This document shows, piece after piece, positions 1 to 8,038 of a DNA stretch of 64,000 bases. This DNA comes from Gordonia lacunae. GTDB lineage: Bacteria > Actinomycetota > Actinomycetes > Mycobacteriales > Mycobacteriaceae. A model generated the notes under the pieces. It did not search any database. It had not been told where the DNA came from and worked only from the letters and a program-made list of their open reading frames with translations. Position numbers and translations under genes: made by a program. The stretch is from the NCBI RefSeq assembly GCF_002149015.1, contig NZ_NGFO01000028.1, positions 1 through 64,000 on the forward strand, read 5' to 3'. The stretch's first letter is position 1. Every line of letters begins with the position of its first letter.

Positions 1-25
1 GGTCGGCGGAGATGGGTTGGTATAC

Positions 26-63
26 GTCGTGACCGCCGGGAACGGTCCGCCGGCGGTCACGAC
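26..63 (-). terminator. Hairpin terminator after prmD
   Basis: A perfect 14-bp inverted repeat (26-39 pairs with 50-63) around a 10-nt loop begins 27 nt beyond the prmD stop codon. There is no U-tract, which is common for actinobacterial terminators. It suggests the prm transcript ends, or is attenuated, here rather than running on to further genes. Confidence 0.6.
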
Positions 64-90
64 GCAGGCGTGGTGTGAGCTTCGCGGAGT

Positions 91-429
91 TCAGCTCTGG
101 GCGGTGAGATCGAAACCGATGTACTCGGCGGCGTCCTCCGGGCTGGCGAACAGGAAGGTCCGATCGTCGAGGTGCACCATCCGCCCGTAGTGGGTCGAAC
201 TGATCTCCTCGAAGATCGATCCGTCGAAGTCCTGGCCGAGTGCGTCGGTCAGCTCGTCGTAGTCGAACTCGAGCCGGTTCACCCCGTCCACGCGGATCAT
301 CGACGGATACTCGGTGAGTTCGACCCCGTCCTTCGAGCCCATGACGTCGGCGACGACCCGGCCGATCGGGGTGTTCATCAGCGTCACGCCGCACATGTTG
401 GAGAACTCGGTCTCCGCGCCGAATTGCAT
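91..429 (-). CDS. prmD: Propane monooxygenase coupling (effector) protein
   Basis: This 112-residue protein is a MmoB/DmpM-type effector of a soluble di-iron monooxygenase. Such proteins carry no cofactor; they bind the hydroxylase and tune substrate access and coupling of NADH use to oxygenation. The chosen ATG follows the prmC stop codon after 2 nt, so the two are translationally coupled. A longer reading frame upstream lies inside prmC and is a shadow. The visible sequence begins [20 protein letters not shown], has the acidic 'FDYDEL' segment typical of the family, and ends in FDLTAQS. It is the last gene of prmABCD. Family and role follow from sequence and position. Confidence 0.9.
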   Translation of the reverse strand: MQFGAETEFSNMCGVTLMNTPIGRVVADVMGSKDGVELTEYPSMIRVDGVNRLEFDYDELTDALGQDFDGSIFEEISSTHYGRMVHLDDRTFLFASPEDAAEYIGFDLTAQS

Positions 430-431
430 GG

Positions 432-1550
432 TCACTTGGTCAACTCCTCGGGGATGGCGACATCGATGGATGTCAGCAGGTCGGTGAACTTGGCGGTCGC
501 CGCGTCCAGGCTGGTGGCGAAGGTGATCGACTTGTCGGCCGGCTGGGACCAGATCGGTTGCAGCGCACGGGCCGCCTCGAGACACCGGGGCACCCACACG
601 GCGAGCCACTGGGCGAACAGCTCCTTGTTCTGGTCGCCGAATTCCTCGTCGCGCGTGAGGATTCGGAACAGGCTCCGCGTGTAGGCCAGGTCGCGGTCGT
701 AGTCGTGCTCACCGGTGCCGACGATGGTGGGGGTGATGTAGTCGCCGTTGCGGGCGGCGACCTGCATGACCAGCTCCGACCGGAAGAGCGAGCCGACGAG
801 CTGCTCGAAGACGATGTTGGTGGCGAAGAGGAGCTCGCACCAGTCGCCGACCGCCGTCAGCCGTTCGACGACCTCGCGGGTCGGCTGCCACTCCGGTGCC
901 GCCTGCCACACATCCTTGTGTGCCTCGCCGTCGAATTCGCCTTCGGCCTCGGACAGGTCGAGGTTGAACAGTGCGAGATCCTGCGCGAAGCGCATCTTGT
1001 GTGCGGCGTTCACCGCCACGGCGGTGTTGATCATGTTGGTCGGTCCGGACCGCTGGATGGAGGTGAACACATGCAGCGCCAACCCGTTCTCGGCATGCAT
1101 CCAGGCACCCAGGTTGCGCTCGATGAACTTGAGCCACGGGGAATTCCAGGAGTCGTATGCGCGTGCCCGCTTGGCGTTCTGCAGACACAGGTCGACCTGG
1201 TGGACGACCGCTGAGTTGTTCCGGTAGATCGTCTGGTCCCACTCCTCGTTCGGGTCGAGGAAGGCGTGCCAGTTGCTCGACTTCGCCGTCGTCCACTCCT
1301 GCGGGTAGCCGCCGGGACCGTTGCCGAAGCCGTAGATCCAGCCCTGACTCAGGTGCCGTTCGGGATCGGGCTGTACGTCGACGGTGACGTCCTCGTACAT
1401 CGTCGCGCGCTTCTTGGCCGGCTGGTAGTAGCTGTACTTGCGGCTCTTGGAACTCGGGAAGTCCTTGGCGCCGGCCTCGGCGTCGGTGAACTCGATGGAC
1501 GGGAAACTGCGTTCCCGCTGGTTGGGTTTGGGTGCGGTGGGTGCGGACAT
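432..1550 (-). CDS. prmC: Propane monooxygenase hydroxylase small (beta) subunit
   Basis: This 372-residue protein is the beta subunit of the (alpha-beta) hydroxylase. It has the ferritin-like fold of the large subunit but no metal ligands, and provides the scaffold of the dimer interface. The N-terminus is Pro/Arg-rich and the middle carries the [20 protein letters not shown] helix conserved in PrmC/MmoY-type subunits. The ATG has GAGGAG 8 nt upstream. It is 48 nt downstream of prmB and 2 nt upstream of prmD, in one operon. Confidence 0.93.
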   Translation of the reverse strand: MSAPTAPKPNQRERSFPSIEFTDAEAGAKDFPSSKSRKYSYYQPAKKRATMYEDVTVDVQPDPERHLSQGWIYGFGNGPGGYPQEWTTAKSSNWHAFLDPNEEWDQTIYRNNSAVVHQVDLCLQNAKRARAYDSWNSPWLKFIERNLGAWMHAENGLALHVFTSIQRSGPTNMINTAVAVNAAHKMRFAQDLALFNLDLSEAEGEFDGEAHKDVWQAAPEWQPTREVVERLTAVGDWCELLFATNIVFEQLVGSLFRSELVMQVAARNGDYITPTIVGTGEHDYDRDLAYTRSLFRILTRDEEFGDQNKELFAQWLAVWVPRCLEAARALQPIWSQPADKSITFATSLDAATAKFTDLLTSIDVAIPEELTK

Positions 1551-1598
1551 ACTGCGCGCTCCTCGGGGTGTCGGCGGGCTGTCGAAGGTCTGGGTGGG

Positions 1599-2639
1599 CT
1601 AGTCGAATGCCGGGCTGGTGAAACTGTCGTAGAAGATCTGGTCACGGGGCACCGAATGTTGTTCGGCGAGAGCCAACGCCGCGTCGACCATGGGCGGTGG
1701 TCCGCAGAAGTACACCTCCGTTCGGGACAGGTCGGATTCGCATCCGTTGACGATGTCGGTGACGTTGCCCTCGGCCACCGAGACGCCTTCGGGAGCGTCG
1801 GCGGCGGACTCGGACAAGCATGCGGTGAAGCTGAAGTCGGTGATCTTCTCACCGAGAGAGGCGATCTCGTCGAGACAGAAGAGATCTGCCGCGGTGCGGG
1901 CGCCGTAGTAGAAGCGCACCGGACGTTGGATTCCGGCTTCGCTGATGTGCCGGAGGAGGGACAGCAGCGGTGCCATCCCGGCGCCGCCGCCGATGCAGAC
2001 GAGCGGCAGCACGTGCCCGTTGCGGAGGGTGCACGACCCGTACGGGCCGTTGACCATGATCTCGGTGCCCGGTTCGAGTCCGTTCTCGAGCATGCCGGCG
2101 AACACTCCGCCCGGGTACTTCTTGATGAGGAACTCGAGTTTGTCGGGGGTGGATTGGGTGGTGGCGATCGAGAACGACCGCTTCTCCTGCGTTCCGGGGA
2201 TCGAGAGGTCCACGTACTGGCCGGGTTTGAACTCGAAGGTCGCCGGCTCCACGACGTCCAGACGGAGGGACACGATGTCCTTGGTCATCGGCTCGACCGC
2301 CGCGACGCGGGTCCGGACGTCCTGGATCGGTGCGCCGCCGAGCAATTCGTCCTCGTCGAAGTTCAGCAACTCGATGTCGCAGTCGCTGTAGGCGTAGGTG
2401 CGGCAGAGCAGGACGTAACCCTCGGCCTCCTCGGCGTCGTTGCACGCGAAGGTCGAGTAGTCGTCCATCTGGACGTCGCCGTCGAGCATGTAGGACTTGC
2501 ACGCCGAGCACCGGCCCTCCCGGCACCCGTGCATGAGATGGATGCCCTGCCGGAATGCTGCGTCGAGGATGGTCTCGTCCTCGCCCACCTCCATCTCGAT
2601 GTCGACGGGGGCGAAGTTGATGCGATGTGTGTCGGCCAC
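1599..2639 (-). CDS. prmB: Propane monooxygenase reductase, [2Fe-2S]/FAD/NAD(P)H
   Basis: This 346-residue reductase passes electrons from NAD(P)H through FAD and a plant-type [2Fe-2S] centre to the PrmA di-iron site. The N-terminal ferredoxin domain has Cys39, Cys44, Cys47 and Cys79, giving the exact CX4CX2CX31C spacing of the family. The FAD domain shows R154-S-F-S157 (the RxYS-type motif). The NAD-binding domain has GGGAGMAPLLSLLR near residues 217-230 and a C-terminal CGPPPMV. The start is GTG, with GGAG 5 nt upstream. The gap to prmA upstream is unusually large (360 bp) and is filled by a repeat element. Confidence 0.94.
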   Translation of the reverse strand: MADTHRINFAPVDIEMEVGEDETILDAAFRQGIHLMHGCREGRCSACKSYMLDGDVQMDDYSTFACNDAEEAEGYVLLCRTYAYSDCDIELLNFDEDELLGGAPIQDVRTRVAAVEPMTKDIVSLRLDVVEPATFEFKPGQYVDLSIPGTQEKRSFSIATTQSTPDKLEFLIKKYPGGVFAGMLENGLEPGTEIMVNGPYGSCTLRNGHVLPLVCIGGGAGMAPLLSLLRHISEAGIQRPVRFYYGARTAADLFCLDEIASLGEKITDFSFTACLSESAADAPEGVSVAEGNVTDIVNGCESDLSRTEVYFCGPPPMVDAALALAEQHSVPRDQIFYDSFTSPAFD

Positions 2640-2670
2640 TGTTTCTCCAGTTCGGACTTCGGGTGCGGGG

Positions 2671-2990
2671 ACCCTTCGTGACGCTCCGCTGCGCTCCGCT
2701 CCTCAGGGAGCAGGGGTGACGCTCCCTCCTGCTCCCTGAGGAGGCCGGAGCCTGCGGAGGCCGTCTCGAAGGGTTGTGGCGAGATGAGTCGCCGACCCTT
2801 CGTGGCTCGTCGCCAGCGCTCCTCGCACCTCAGGGAGCAGTACTCCTGCGGGACTTTCGGTTTAGGGAGCGGGCGATGGCTTGCGGGACATCTCCCGCTC
2901 CCTGAGGAGCGCTCGGAGCTTGCGGAGAGCGCGTTGTCTCCCGCTCCCTGAGGAGCGCTCGTAGCTTGCGGAGAGCGCGTCACGAAGGGT
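2671..2990. repeat. Repeat-built insert between prmA and prmB
   Basis: The segment is bounded by a perfect 14-bp inverted repeat, ACCCTTCGTGACGC at 2671-2684 and its complement at 2977-2990. Inside are two nearly identical direct copies of a roughly 43-bp unit (2891-2934 and 2938-2981; one mismatch near the middle, GGAGCTT versus GTAGCTT) and further half-copies in the opposite orientation around 2700-2760. The motif CTTTCGGTTTAGGGAGC (2854-2870) recurs, inverted with one mismatch, in the related element near 61.6 kb. No ORF is carried. It looks like a non-autonomous dispersed palindromic repeat and lies inside an operon. Confidence 0.75.
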
Positions 2991-2999
2991 CGGCGCGAC

Positions 3000-4637
3000 T
3001 CAGGCCGGGACGGCCCCGTTGGTGTTGGCGCGGTACGCCGCGATGTGGGCGTTCCGTTCCTCGTCGGACATCTCGTTGAGCAGCACGTTCGGGCTGTTGA
3101 AGATGTTGCCGCGGACATCGTCGAGCGTCCACATCTTCTTCGGGTCCAGATCGAGGTGCGGCTGCGGGATCAGCGTCTTGCCGTCATCGCGGACGTAACC
3201 CAGATCCTGGATGATGTCGGCGAGATCCTTGCCGTGATGCAGTGTCTCCCACTCGCGGAAACCGGTGAGACGACCCATGTTCGGGGTCTCTCGGCCCTCG
3301 TACTCGCCCCGGAACGCCACCGCATCGGTCCAGTAGCAGGTCTCCGAGCAGTACGTGCGCCATTGGTTGTCGACCTTCTCGGTGACCATGTCCTCGCGGA
3401 TGAGGGCAGGCACCATGCAGGTCCAGCACCGGTGCGGGTACTCGTACCCGACCTCTTCGAAGGCGATGGGCTTGTTGCGGCCCGGGTAGGCGAGCCGGTT
3501 GTAGTTCTCCCACCACTTGCCGAACTTGTTGTACCAGCCGGGGTACTTGTGCTCGAACCACTCGAAGTCTTTGTCGGTCATGGCGTCGATGCGCCAGTAG
3601 TTGACCGGCCAGCCGGTGGCGAAGAAGCGGGCGACCTCGTGCACGTAGTGCTTGTTGGTGATCCGGTTCCACGCCTCCTCGACGAGGTCGTGCGGGATGG
3701 TGAGCCCGTACTTCTCCAGCGGCAGAAGGTAACTGCGGTAGTAGTCGTCGTAGATCCAGCGGCGCCACATCTCGGCGTAGCTCTCGCGGTCCTTGCGCCG
3801 GTCCTTGGTCCCGTACTCGATGAAGGTGCCGATGGCGGCATCGACGACGCAGTGGTTGTTCCACCATGCGTAGCGCAGGTCGCGCTCGAGCAGGGGACGG
3901 TTGCGCTCGTCGGCGAGTGCCATGAGCAGGATCGAGTAGCCGTTGGAGATGTGTCGCGACTCGTCGGACTGGACGGAGTGGAACACGGTCGGCAGCAGGT
4001 AGTCGCCGTTGGCGGCGGCCTCGTCGGGCATGGCGACGAAAAGCGTGTTGGTGAACGCTGTTTCGGCGACGACGGTCAGGTAGATGTTGGCCGCGGTGAT
4101 GGCGTCGCCGGTGATGAAACCCTCGCCGAACTGGCGGCCGATGGTGCCGGCGTAGTTGTTGGCGAACGCCTTCTCGGTGATGTCGAAGCCGGCCGGGTCG
4201 ATGTAGTTGTTCATGTACAGCTTCTTGAGGTTCATCTGGATCGTCGAGTGACGAACCTCGTCGATCATCTGCACGGCCAGGCCGTTGTGGATCTCGGGGT
4301 TGGGGACGGCGTCGATGGCCATCGGCATCGCGCGGGCCGCGGAGATCTCGGGGAACGGGATGATCGACAGGAACAGCTTCTGCCATTCCAGCCAGCGTTC
4401 CTGCACCTGGCGGAACATGTTGCCGCGGATGGCGCCGTCCATGGCGCCGTACACGCGGTTGTCCTTTTCTTCCTCCATCGGGAAGTACGACCGCATGATC
4501 TGCTTGAGCGGATCCTTCTTGGGGGCCTTCTCGAATGTGTAGTCGGTACCGAACCGGGTGGCCGGGGTAGCGAAGGTGGGCTCCCAGGACAACTCGGTGA
4601 TCTTCGCATGGGCTTTTGTCAAGCTCTGCCTGCTCAA
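3000..4637 (-). CDS. prmA: Propane monooxygenase hydroxylase large (alpha) subunit
   Basis: This 545-residue protein carries the carboxylate-bridged di-iron site that activates O2 and hydroxylates propane, probably at the subterminal carbon. Ligands are visible at the exact spacing of methane monooxygenase: Glu97, Glu127, His130 (DEVRH), Glu192, Glu226 and His229 (DESRH). A C-terminal Cys-rich stretch (CWTCMVP, then YCSETCYW) is typical of PrmA. The start is TTG, supported by GAGGAGG 6 nt upstream and by the conserved N-terminus [13 protein letters not shown]. Its similarity to group 5/6 propane monooxygenases recalled from Gordonia and Rhodococcus is very high. It heads prmABCD. Confidence 0.96.
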   Translation of the reverse strand: MSRQSLTKAHAKITELSWEPTFATPATRFGTDYTFEKAPKKDPLKQIMRSYFPMEEEKDNRVYGAMDGAIRGNMFRQVQERWLEWQKLFLSIIPFPEISAARAMPMAIDAVPNPEIHNGLAVQMIDEVRHSTIQMNLKKLYMNNYIDPAGFDITEKAFANNYAGTIGRQFGEGFITGDAITAANIYLTVVAETAFTNTLFVAMPDEAAANGDYLLPTVFHSVQSDESRHISNGYSILLMALADERNRPLLERDLRYAWWNNHCVVDAAIGTFIEYGTKDRRKDRESYAEMWRRWIYDDYYRSYLLPLEKYGLTIPHDLVEEAWNRITNKHYVHEVARFFATGWPVNYWRIDAMTDKDFEWFEHKYPGWYNKFGKWWENYNRLAYPGRNKPIAFEEVGYEYPHRCWTCMVPALIREDMVTEKVDNQWRTYCSETCYWTDAVAFRGEYEGRETPNMGRLTGFREWETLHHGKDLADIIQDLGYVRDDGKTLIPQPHLDLDPKKMWTLDDVRGNIFNSPNVLLNEMSDEERNAHIAAYRANTNGAVPA

Positions 4638-4650
4638 AGTGCGCCTCCTC
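4638..4650 (-). promoter_or_regulatory. Strong Shine-Dalgarno fixing the TTG start of prmA
   Basis: GAGGAGG (4650-4644, minus strand) followed by a 6-nt spacer leads directly into TTG at 4637. No ATG or GTG in frame is as well placed, and the protein encoded from the TTG matches the expected PrmA N-terminus, so the site decides the start. Confidence 0.8.
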
Positions 4651-4725
4651 GGTGGAGAGCCGGCGGACTGCCGGCCCGCATGGACTGGAGCGACTTCGAT
4701 ACAACCCTGTGACGTGGATTACAAA

Positions 4726-4742
4726 CGTCTCACTGTGAGACG
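4726..4742 (-). promoter_or_regulatory. Perfect palindrome upstream of prmA, candidate operator
   Basis: CGTCTCAC-T-GTGAGACG is a perfect 8-1-8 inverted repeat. It lies about 90 nt upstream of the prmA TTG and just downstream of the terminator of the preceding regulator gene, so it falls in the only promoter-sized space for prmA. Position and symmetry suggest binding of a dimeric regulator, possibly the LuxR-type protein encoded next door. That assignment is inference. Confidence 0.55.
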
Positions 4743-4746
4743 ACGA

Positions 4747-4783
4747 CGAACCCGCCGGGTGCAGTGCGCACCGGGCGGGTTCG
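4747..4783 (-). terminator. Terminator of the LuxR-type regulator gene
   Basis: A 10-bp outer stem (4747-4756 with 4774-4783) encloses a second 5-bp stem. It begins 16 nt after the regulator's stop codon. It separates the regulator transcript from prmA and implies that prmA has its own promoter between here and 4637. Confidence 0.65.
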
Positions 4784-4798
4784 GAGGGTGGGGGTCTG

Positions 4799-6010
4799 CT
4801 ACAGCTCGCCGTCGGCGGCGGCGAACGATCCGGACGGCAACAGCGGGTCGTTGAGACGCTGGGCGTACTGATCGAAGTAGATCCGCGCGATCAGCTCGCG
4901 TCTACTGCGGACGCCGGCCTTGTCGAAGATGGATTTCAGGTGGTCCTGGACGGTGTAGGCCGAGACGTGCAGGGCGGTGGCGATGTCTTTGGTCGCCACG
5001 CTCTGCAGCACCATCTGGGTGACATCGCGTTCGCGGGCGGTGAGCCCGAACGCCTCGACGACCAGTGGGATGATCTCGGGCGGGCGCGCCTCCTCGATCG
5101 TCACCACGACCTCGCCCACCCGGCCGTCGGCCGACGACAGCGGCGATGCGTGGATGACCAGCCACATGCCCGACGCCCCGCGCACCCGAAGACGCGGCGG
5201 GACGGACGATTCGCCGGACCCATAGCGTCGCGCGGCACCGATCAGGCCGTAGATGGGGTTCATCACGGCCGCACCGTTCGGACCGGACGCGAGGTCGGCG
5301 ATGCGTTCCTGGCTGCCGGCGCTCATCTGGACGATCTCGTTGCCGCGGTCGATGATCAGGACCGCCGGGCCGTGACCCGTGGCCGGCGACATGTGCGCGA
5401 CGCCGCTGTCCTCCGGGCCGGTGCGGGTCGGCCCGCTCGCTCCGCTCCCGGCGCCGGTTGCCACGACACTGCTCAACAACCCCACGCGAACGCCGTAGGC
5501 GAGGGTGCGGGAGAGCGAACCGAGGAACGCGACCTCGTCCGCGTCGAACGGTCGGCACCCCGCGCCGCTGCGGAACATCGCGATCCCGGCCCACGCCCGA
5601 TCTCCGTCCCGCAGCACCAGCCGGGCCTCGTCATGGAAGCAGTACTCGGGAATCATCAACTGCGACATTCGGTTCGACCGCTCGGTGGCGCCCCGGTTGA
5701 GCAGGTTGAGCCCGACCGCGTCACGCCTGGCGGCCACCATCTCCCGGTAGGCGGACGGCTCGACCTGCCCGTACTCGAGGAGGCCCCAATCCGGGTCCCG
5801 GTGATCCTCGCCGAGGAGCGAACCGTACTTGCGGGCGCTGGTGAGCAGCACGGTGTTGGGGTCGAACGTGCCGATGCAGACCGCGTCGACCGGCACCGCG
5901 CGGGTGAGCGAGGCGACGGTTTCGGCGAAGAAGTCGTCGAGACCGAGCCCGGCGTGGGCCACGACCTCGATGTCGCGGCGCACGCGCTCGGCGGTCAGAC
6001 TCGATGTCAT
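4799..6010 (-). CDS. LuxR-family regulator with GAF-like sensor, upstream of prm operon
   Basis: This 403-residue protein has a C-terminal LuxR-type helix-turn-helix of about 60 residues (LTARERDVTQMVLQ, then DIATALHVSAYTVQDHLKSI). An N-terminal GAF-like domain and a middle PAS-like region precede it. There is no phospho-receiver, so it probably senses a small molecule or redox state rather than being a response regulator. Its place just upstream of prmA, in the same direction, suggests control of propane oxidation (inference). No Shine-Dalgarno precedes the ATG, so it may be leaderless or read through from the oxidoreductase gene. A 29-nt repeat at 5430-5458 encodes a Gly/Ser linker between sensor and middle region, matching one found in the tetR gene near 40.5 kb. 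Confidence 0.75.
   Translation of the reverse strand: MTSSLTAERVRRDIEVVAHAGLGLDDFFAETVASLTRAVPVDAVCIGTFDPNTVLLTSARKYGSLLGEDHRDPDWGLLEYGQVEPSAYREMVAARRDAVGLNLLNRGATERSNRMSQLMIPEYCFHDEARLVLRDGDRAWAGIAMFRSGAGCRPFDADEVAFLGSLSRTLAYGVRVGLLSSVVATGAGSGASGPTRTGPEDSGVAHMSPATGHGPAVLIIDRGNEIVQMSAGSQERIADLASGPNGAAVMNPIYGLIGAARRYGSGESSVPPRLRVRGASGMWLVIHASPLSSADGRVGEVVVTIEEARPPEIIPLVVEAFGLTARERDVTQMVLQSVATKDIATALHVSAYTVQDHLKSIFDKAGVRSRRELIARIYFDQYAQRLNDPLLPSGSFAAADGEL
5430..5458. repeat. 29-nt dispersed repeat inside the regulator coding region
   Basis: This segment differs at a single base from 40470-40498, which lies within a tetR coding sequence. On the minus strand it encodes TGAGSGASGP, a flexible linker. 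Sharing between unrelated genes marks it as a dispersed element that has settled in frame. Confidence 0.65.
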
Positions 6011-6016
6011 TCGACA

Positions 6017-6054
6017 ATTGTGGGCGTGAGCTGCGCGGATGTCTATCCCACAAT
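6017..6054. promoter_or_regulatory. Spaced inverted repeat ATTGTGGG/CCCACAAT at the regulator start
   Basis: ATTGTGGG (6017-6024) and CCCACAAT (6047-6054) are perfect inverted half-sites. The second also forms CCCAC-AATA-GTGGG with its flank. They straddle the stop codon of the oxidoreductase gene and sit 7-44 nt upstream of the regulator's ATG, where an autoregulatory operator could lie. Symmetry and position are the only evidence. Confidence 0.4.
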
Positions 6055-7425
6055 AGTGGGGTCAGCCGGTCGGAGGACGCCGGTCGGATCGTGACGCCTG
6101 CGGATGGTCTCCAGCCGGGTCCGCTGGTCCGCCGACCACAGTGCGTCGCGCTCGGCCGAGGTCCGTCCGGAGAAGTTCAGCAGGGCTCCGGACGAGTGGG
6201 TGGCCAGCGCGTTGTCCACGGCGACGAGATGCTCACCGACCTGGTCGCCCAGGGGGCCCGCGGGCACGCCGATGGCGATGACGGAGAACGCGCCGTCCCG
6301 TCCGACGACGGCGTTGGGCACACGCTGCGGCGACCGCAACCGGCCACCGAGGAGTCGGATCTCGACGATCGCCAGCGGGCTCACCACCTGGGGACCGGCG
6401 ACCGCGAGCAGCGCGTCCACGGCCGACGCCGGGAAACCCTCGAGCAGGCACCCTCGTTCGGCGCTCGGCATCGGCCCGGGCGGGTCCATGTGCACGGCAT
6501 CGAGTGCGGCGGTCGGCAGGACGTCGATGTTCTCCAGCAGGATGGGTCCGGCGGATCGCATCGGCGCCAGCAGAGCCGCCGCGGTGGCGGGATCCCCGGT
6601 GTGCGTGTAGCGCACGTGGACGGCGAGCTGACCCTGTAGGGGCGGGGGCAGATTGGGGTCCGGCGGGAGGCGGAGGATGGCCACCGACGTCCCGGCCTCC
6701 TCGGGGAGGGAAGGGGCCCATTCGCGCCATGCGTGCAGGACGTCGCCCGCTGCCGAGCCGGCGAAGAAGATCCCGCCGCCGTAGACCGTGGGCAGATCGA
6801 ACAGCTCGAACTCGAGTGCGGTGACGATGCCGAAGCCGTCGCGGCCGCCCAGCAGCGCCCAGAACAGGTCCGAGCCCGCGGATGCGTCGACCGTGCGGAC
6901 GATTCCGTCGGCGGTCACGAGCTCGATCGACCGGACATGGTCGGCGGCGTACCCGAACTGCCGGCCGAGCGGACTCAGGCCGCCACCGAGGGTGTACCCG
7001 ACGACGCCCACCGATGACGACGAACCGACGAGCCCGGTGAGACCGTGCGGCGCGGTCGCGGCGGCCACATCGCGCCACCGCACACCGGCGCCGACACGTG
7101 CGGTCCTGGTGACCGGGTCGACGCTGATCTCGGTCATCCGCGACGTGGTGACCACGACGGTGCCCCGCCCCTCGATGGGGGAACCGTGCCCGGTGGCTCG
7201 CGCACTGACGCGCAATCCGTTGGAGCGCGCGTACCGCACGGCGGCGGCGACATCGGCGGCGTTCGTCGCCCCGACGACCACGTCGGCAGCCGGGATCGCC
7301 GCGAGATTGAACCCGGACAGTTCGCCGGTATAGCCCTCGTCGGCTGGGATCAGGACGGGGCCGGCGACCGCGGTGAGCAGGGCGTCGAAGTCGGTGGAGT
7401 CGAGGGGCTCGGAGGTGATGGACAC
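6043..7425 (-). CDS. FAD-linked oxidoreductase, berberine-bridge-like (BBE) family
   Basis: This 460-residue flavoprotein has an N-terminal PCMH-type FAD-binding domain. The segment ARATGHGSP contains the His usually linked covalently to FAD, and GYTLGGGLSPLGRQFG forms part of the flavin loop. The C-terminus has the BBE-type end (ALWSADQRTRLETIRRRHDP). The Cys that makes a second flavin bond in plant enzymes is not present, so attachment is at most through one bond. The GTG start (7425) has GAAGGA about 8 nt upstream; a longer frame to 7470 lacks this. Family members oxidise alcohols or sugars. A role with the prm genes, for example oxidising an alcohol intermediate, is speculative. Confidence 0.8.
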   Translation of the reverse strand: MSITSEPLDSTDFDALLTAVAGPVLIPADEGYTGELSGFNLAAIPAADVVVGATNAADVAAAVRYARSNGLRVSARATGHGSPIEGRGTVVVTTSRMTEISVDPVTRTARVGAGVRWRDVAAATAPHGLTGLVGSSSSVGVVGYTLGGGLSPLGRQFGYAADHVRSIELVTADGIVRTVDASAGSDLFWALLGGRDGFGIVTALEFELFDLPTVYGGGIFFAGSAAGDVLHAWREWAPSLPEEAGTSVAILRLPPDPNLPPPLQGQLAVHVRYTHTGDPATAAALLAPMRSAGPILLENIDVLPTAALDAVHMDPPGPMPSAERGCLLEGFPASAVDALLAVAGPQVVSPLAIVEIRLLGGRLRSPQRVPNAVVGRDGAFSVIAIGVPAGPLGDQVGEHLVAVDNALATHSSGALLNFSGRTSAERDALWSADQRTRLETIRRRHDPTGVLRPADPTIVG

Positions 7426-7566
7426 GATGATTCCTTCGGGGTCGGGACCTGCGGGTGAACAGCGGTGCATGGGATGTGGTGCGCCGGAGTCGGCTGCTCC
7501 ATGCGACTCAGAGTGGCTGAGTCCCTTTTGTTCCCGCCATCCCTCGAACGCGGGAAATGCGCGCGC

Positions 7567-7600
7567 CAGACTTCTGGGGCGGTGTGGTCCCAGAAGTCTG
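7567..7600. terminator. 12-bp perfect hairpin in the intergenic region
   Basis: CAGACTTCTGGG (7567-7578) pairs perfectly with CCCAGAAGTCTG (7589-7600) across a 10-nt loop. It lies upstream of the minus-strand oxidoreductase and about 440 nt upstream of the plus-strand HNH gene. It could be a terminator for transcripts entering from the right, or a palindromic repeat unit. Confidence 0.4.
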
Positions 7601-7627
7601 GGGGTCGACGCGGTCGGCGGATACCGG

Positions 7628-7790
7628 CCGCCGCTGGTTGGGTCGGCGTTTGACCCGCCGCTGGTTGAGCCGGTGTTCTGTTCGACCCGCCGCTGGTTGA
7701 GCCGGCGTTCGACCCCCCGCTGTTTTGTCGCCGCCCGACCACCCGCTGTTTGTCAGCGCCCGACCCCCGCTGGTTGATCCGGCACCGAGC
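7628..7790. repeat. Degenerate tandem repeat, about six units of 24-32 bp
   Basis: The unit CCGCCGCTGGTTG begins at 7628, 7655 and 7687. Decayed copies (CCCCGCTGTTTTG, ACCCGCTGTTTG, CCCCCGCTGGTTG) follow near 7713, 7741 and 7763. Each is trailed by a variant of CCGGCGTTCGAC. Period varies and spacers are not unique sequence, so this is not a CRISPR array. The segment ends in GAGCGAAGCGAGGAGCCGAG, a palindromic motif of the kind dispersed in Gordonia-like genomes. The rest of 7426-8038 holds no gene; it becomes visibly AT-richer after about 7900. Confidence 0.65.
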
Positions 7791-8038
7791 GAAGCGAGGA
7801 GCCGAGTCTCTGAAGACCGACTGGCCGCGGATGCGCCCTGGAGGTGACTCCCCACGAGCTCGAGTGAACACAGAATCACCACTTGTCACCCCGATTCCGA
7901 AACGGGTGTGTGACTGAAGTGCATCACTGTTGTCGATCTATGCACAGTCGACGAAATCCACTGCACAGTCAACGATTTGGTGAATCAAAGCTGTGGAAAC
8001 TCCTCGAAATCGAACGCACGTTCCTGTATCTTGGAGTC

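Noticed and set aside
26-63. Riboswitch or attenuator leader
   Set aside because: It lies just downstream of a stop codon and is a simple hairpin without further conserved structure, so a terminator is the simpler reading.
1266-2681. Long plus-strand ORF (471 codons) antisense to prmB and prmC
   Set aside because: Its translation is low-complexity and matches no family, while the minus strand carries clear reductase motifs; it is a high-GC shadow frame.
3045-4712. Plus-strand ORF of 555 codons antisense to prmA
   Set aside because: Val/Asp/Gly-rich shadow of the third codon position of prmA; all di-iron ligands are on the minus strand.
7628-7790. Possible CRISPR array
   Set aside because: Units vary in length and sequence, spacers are not unique, and no cas genes are in the window.
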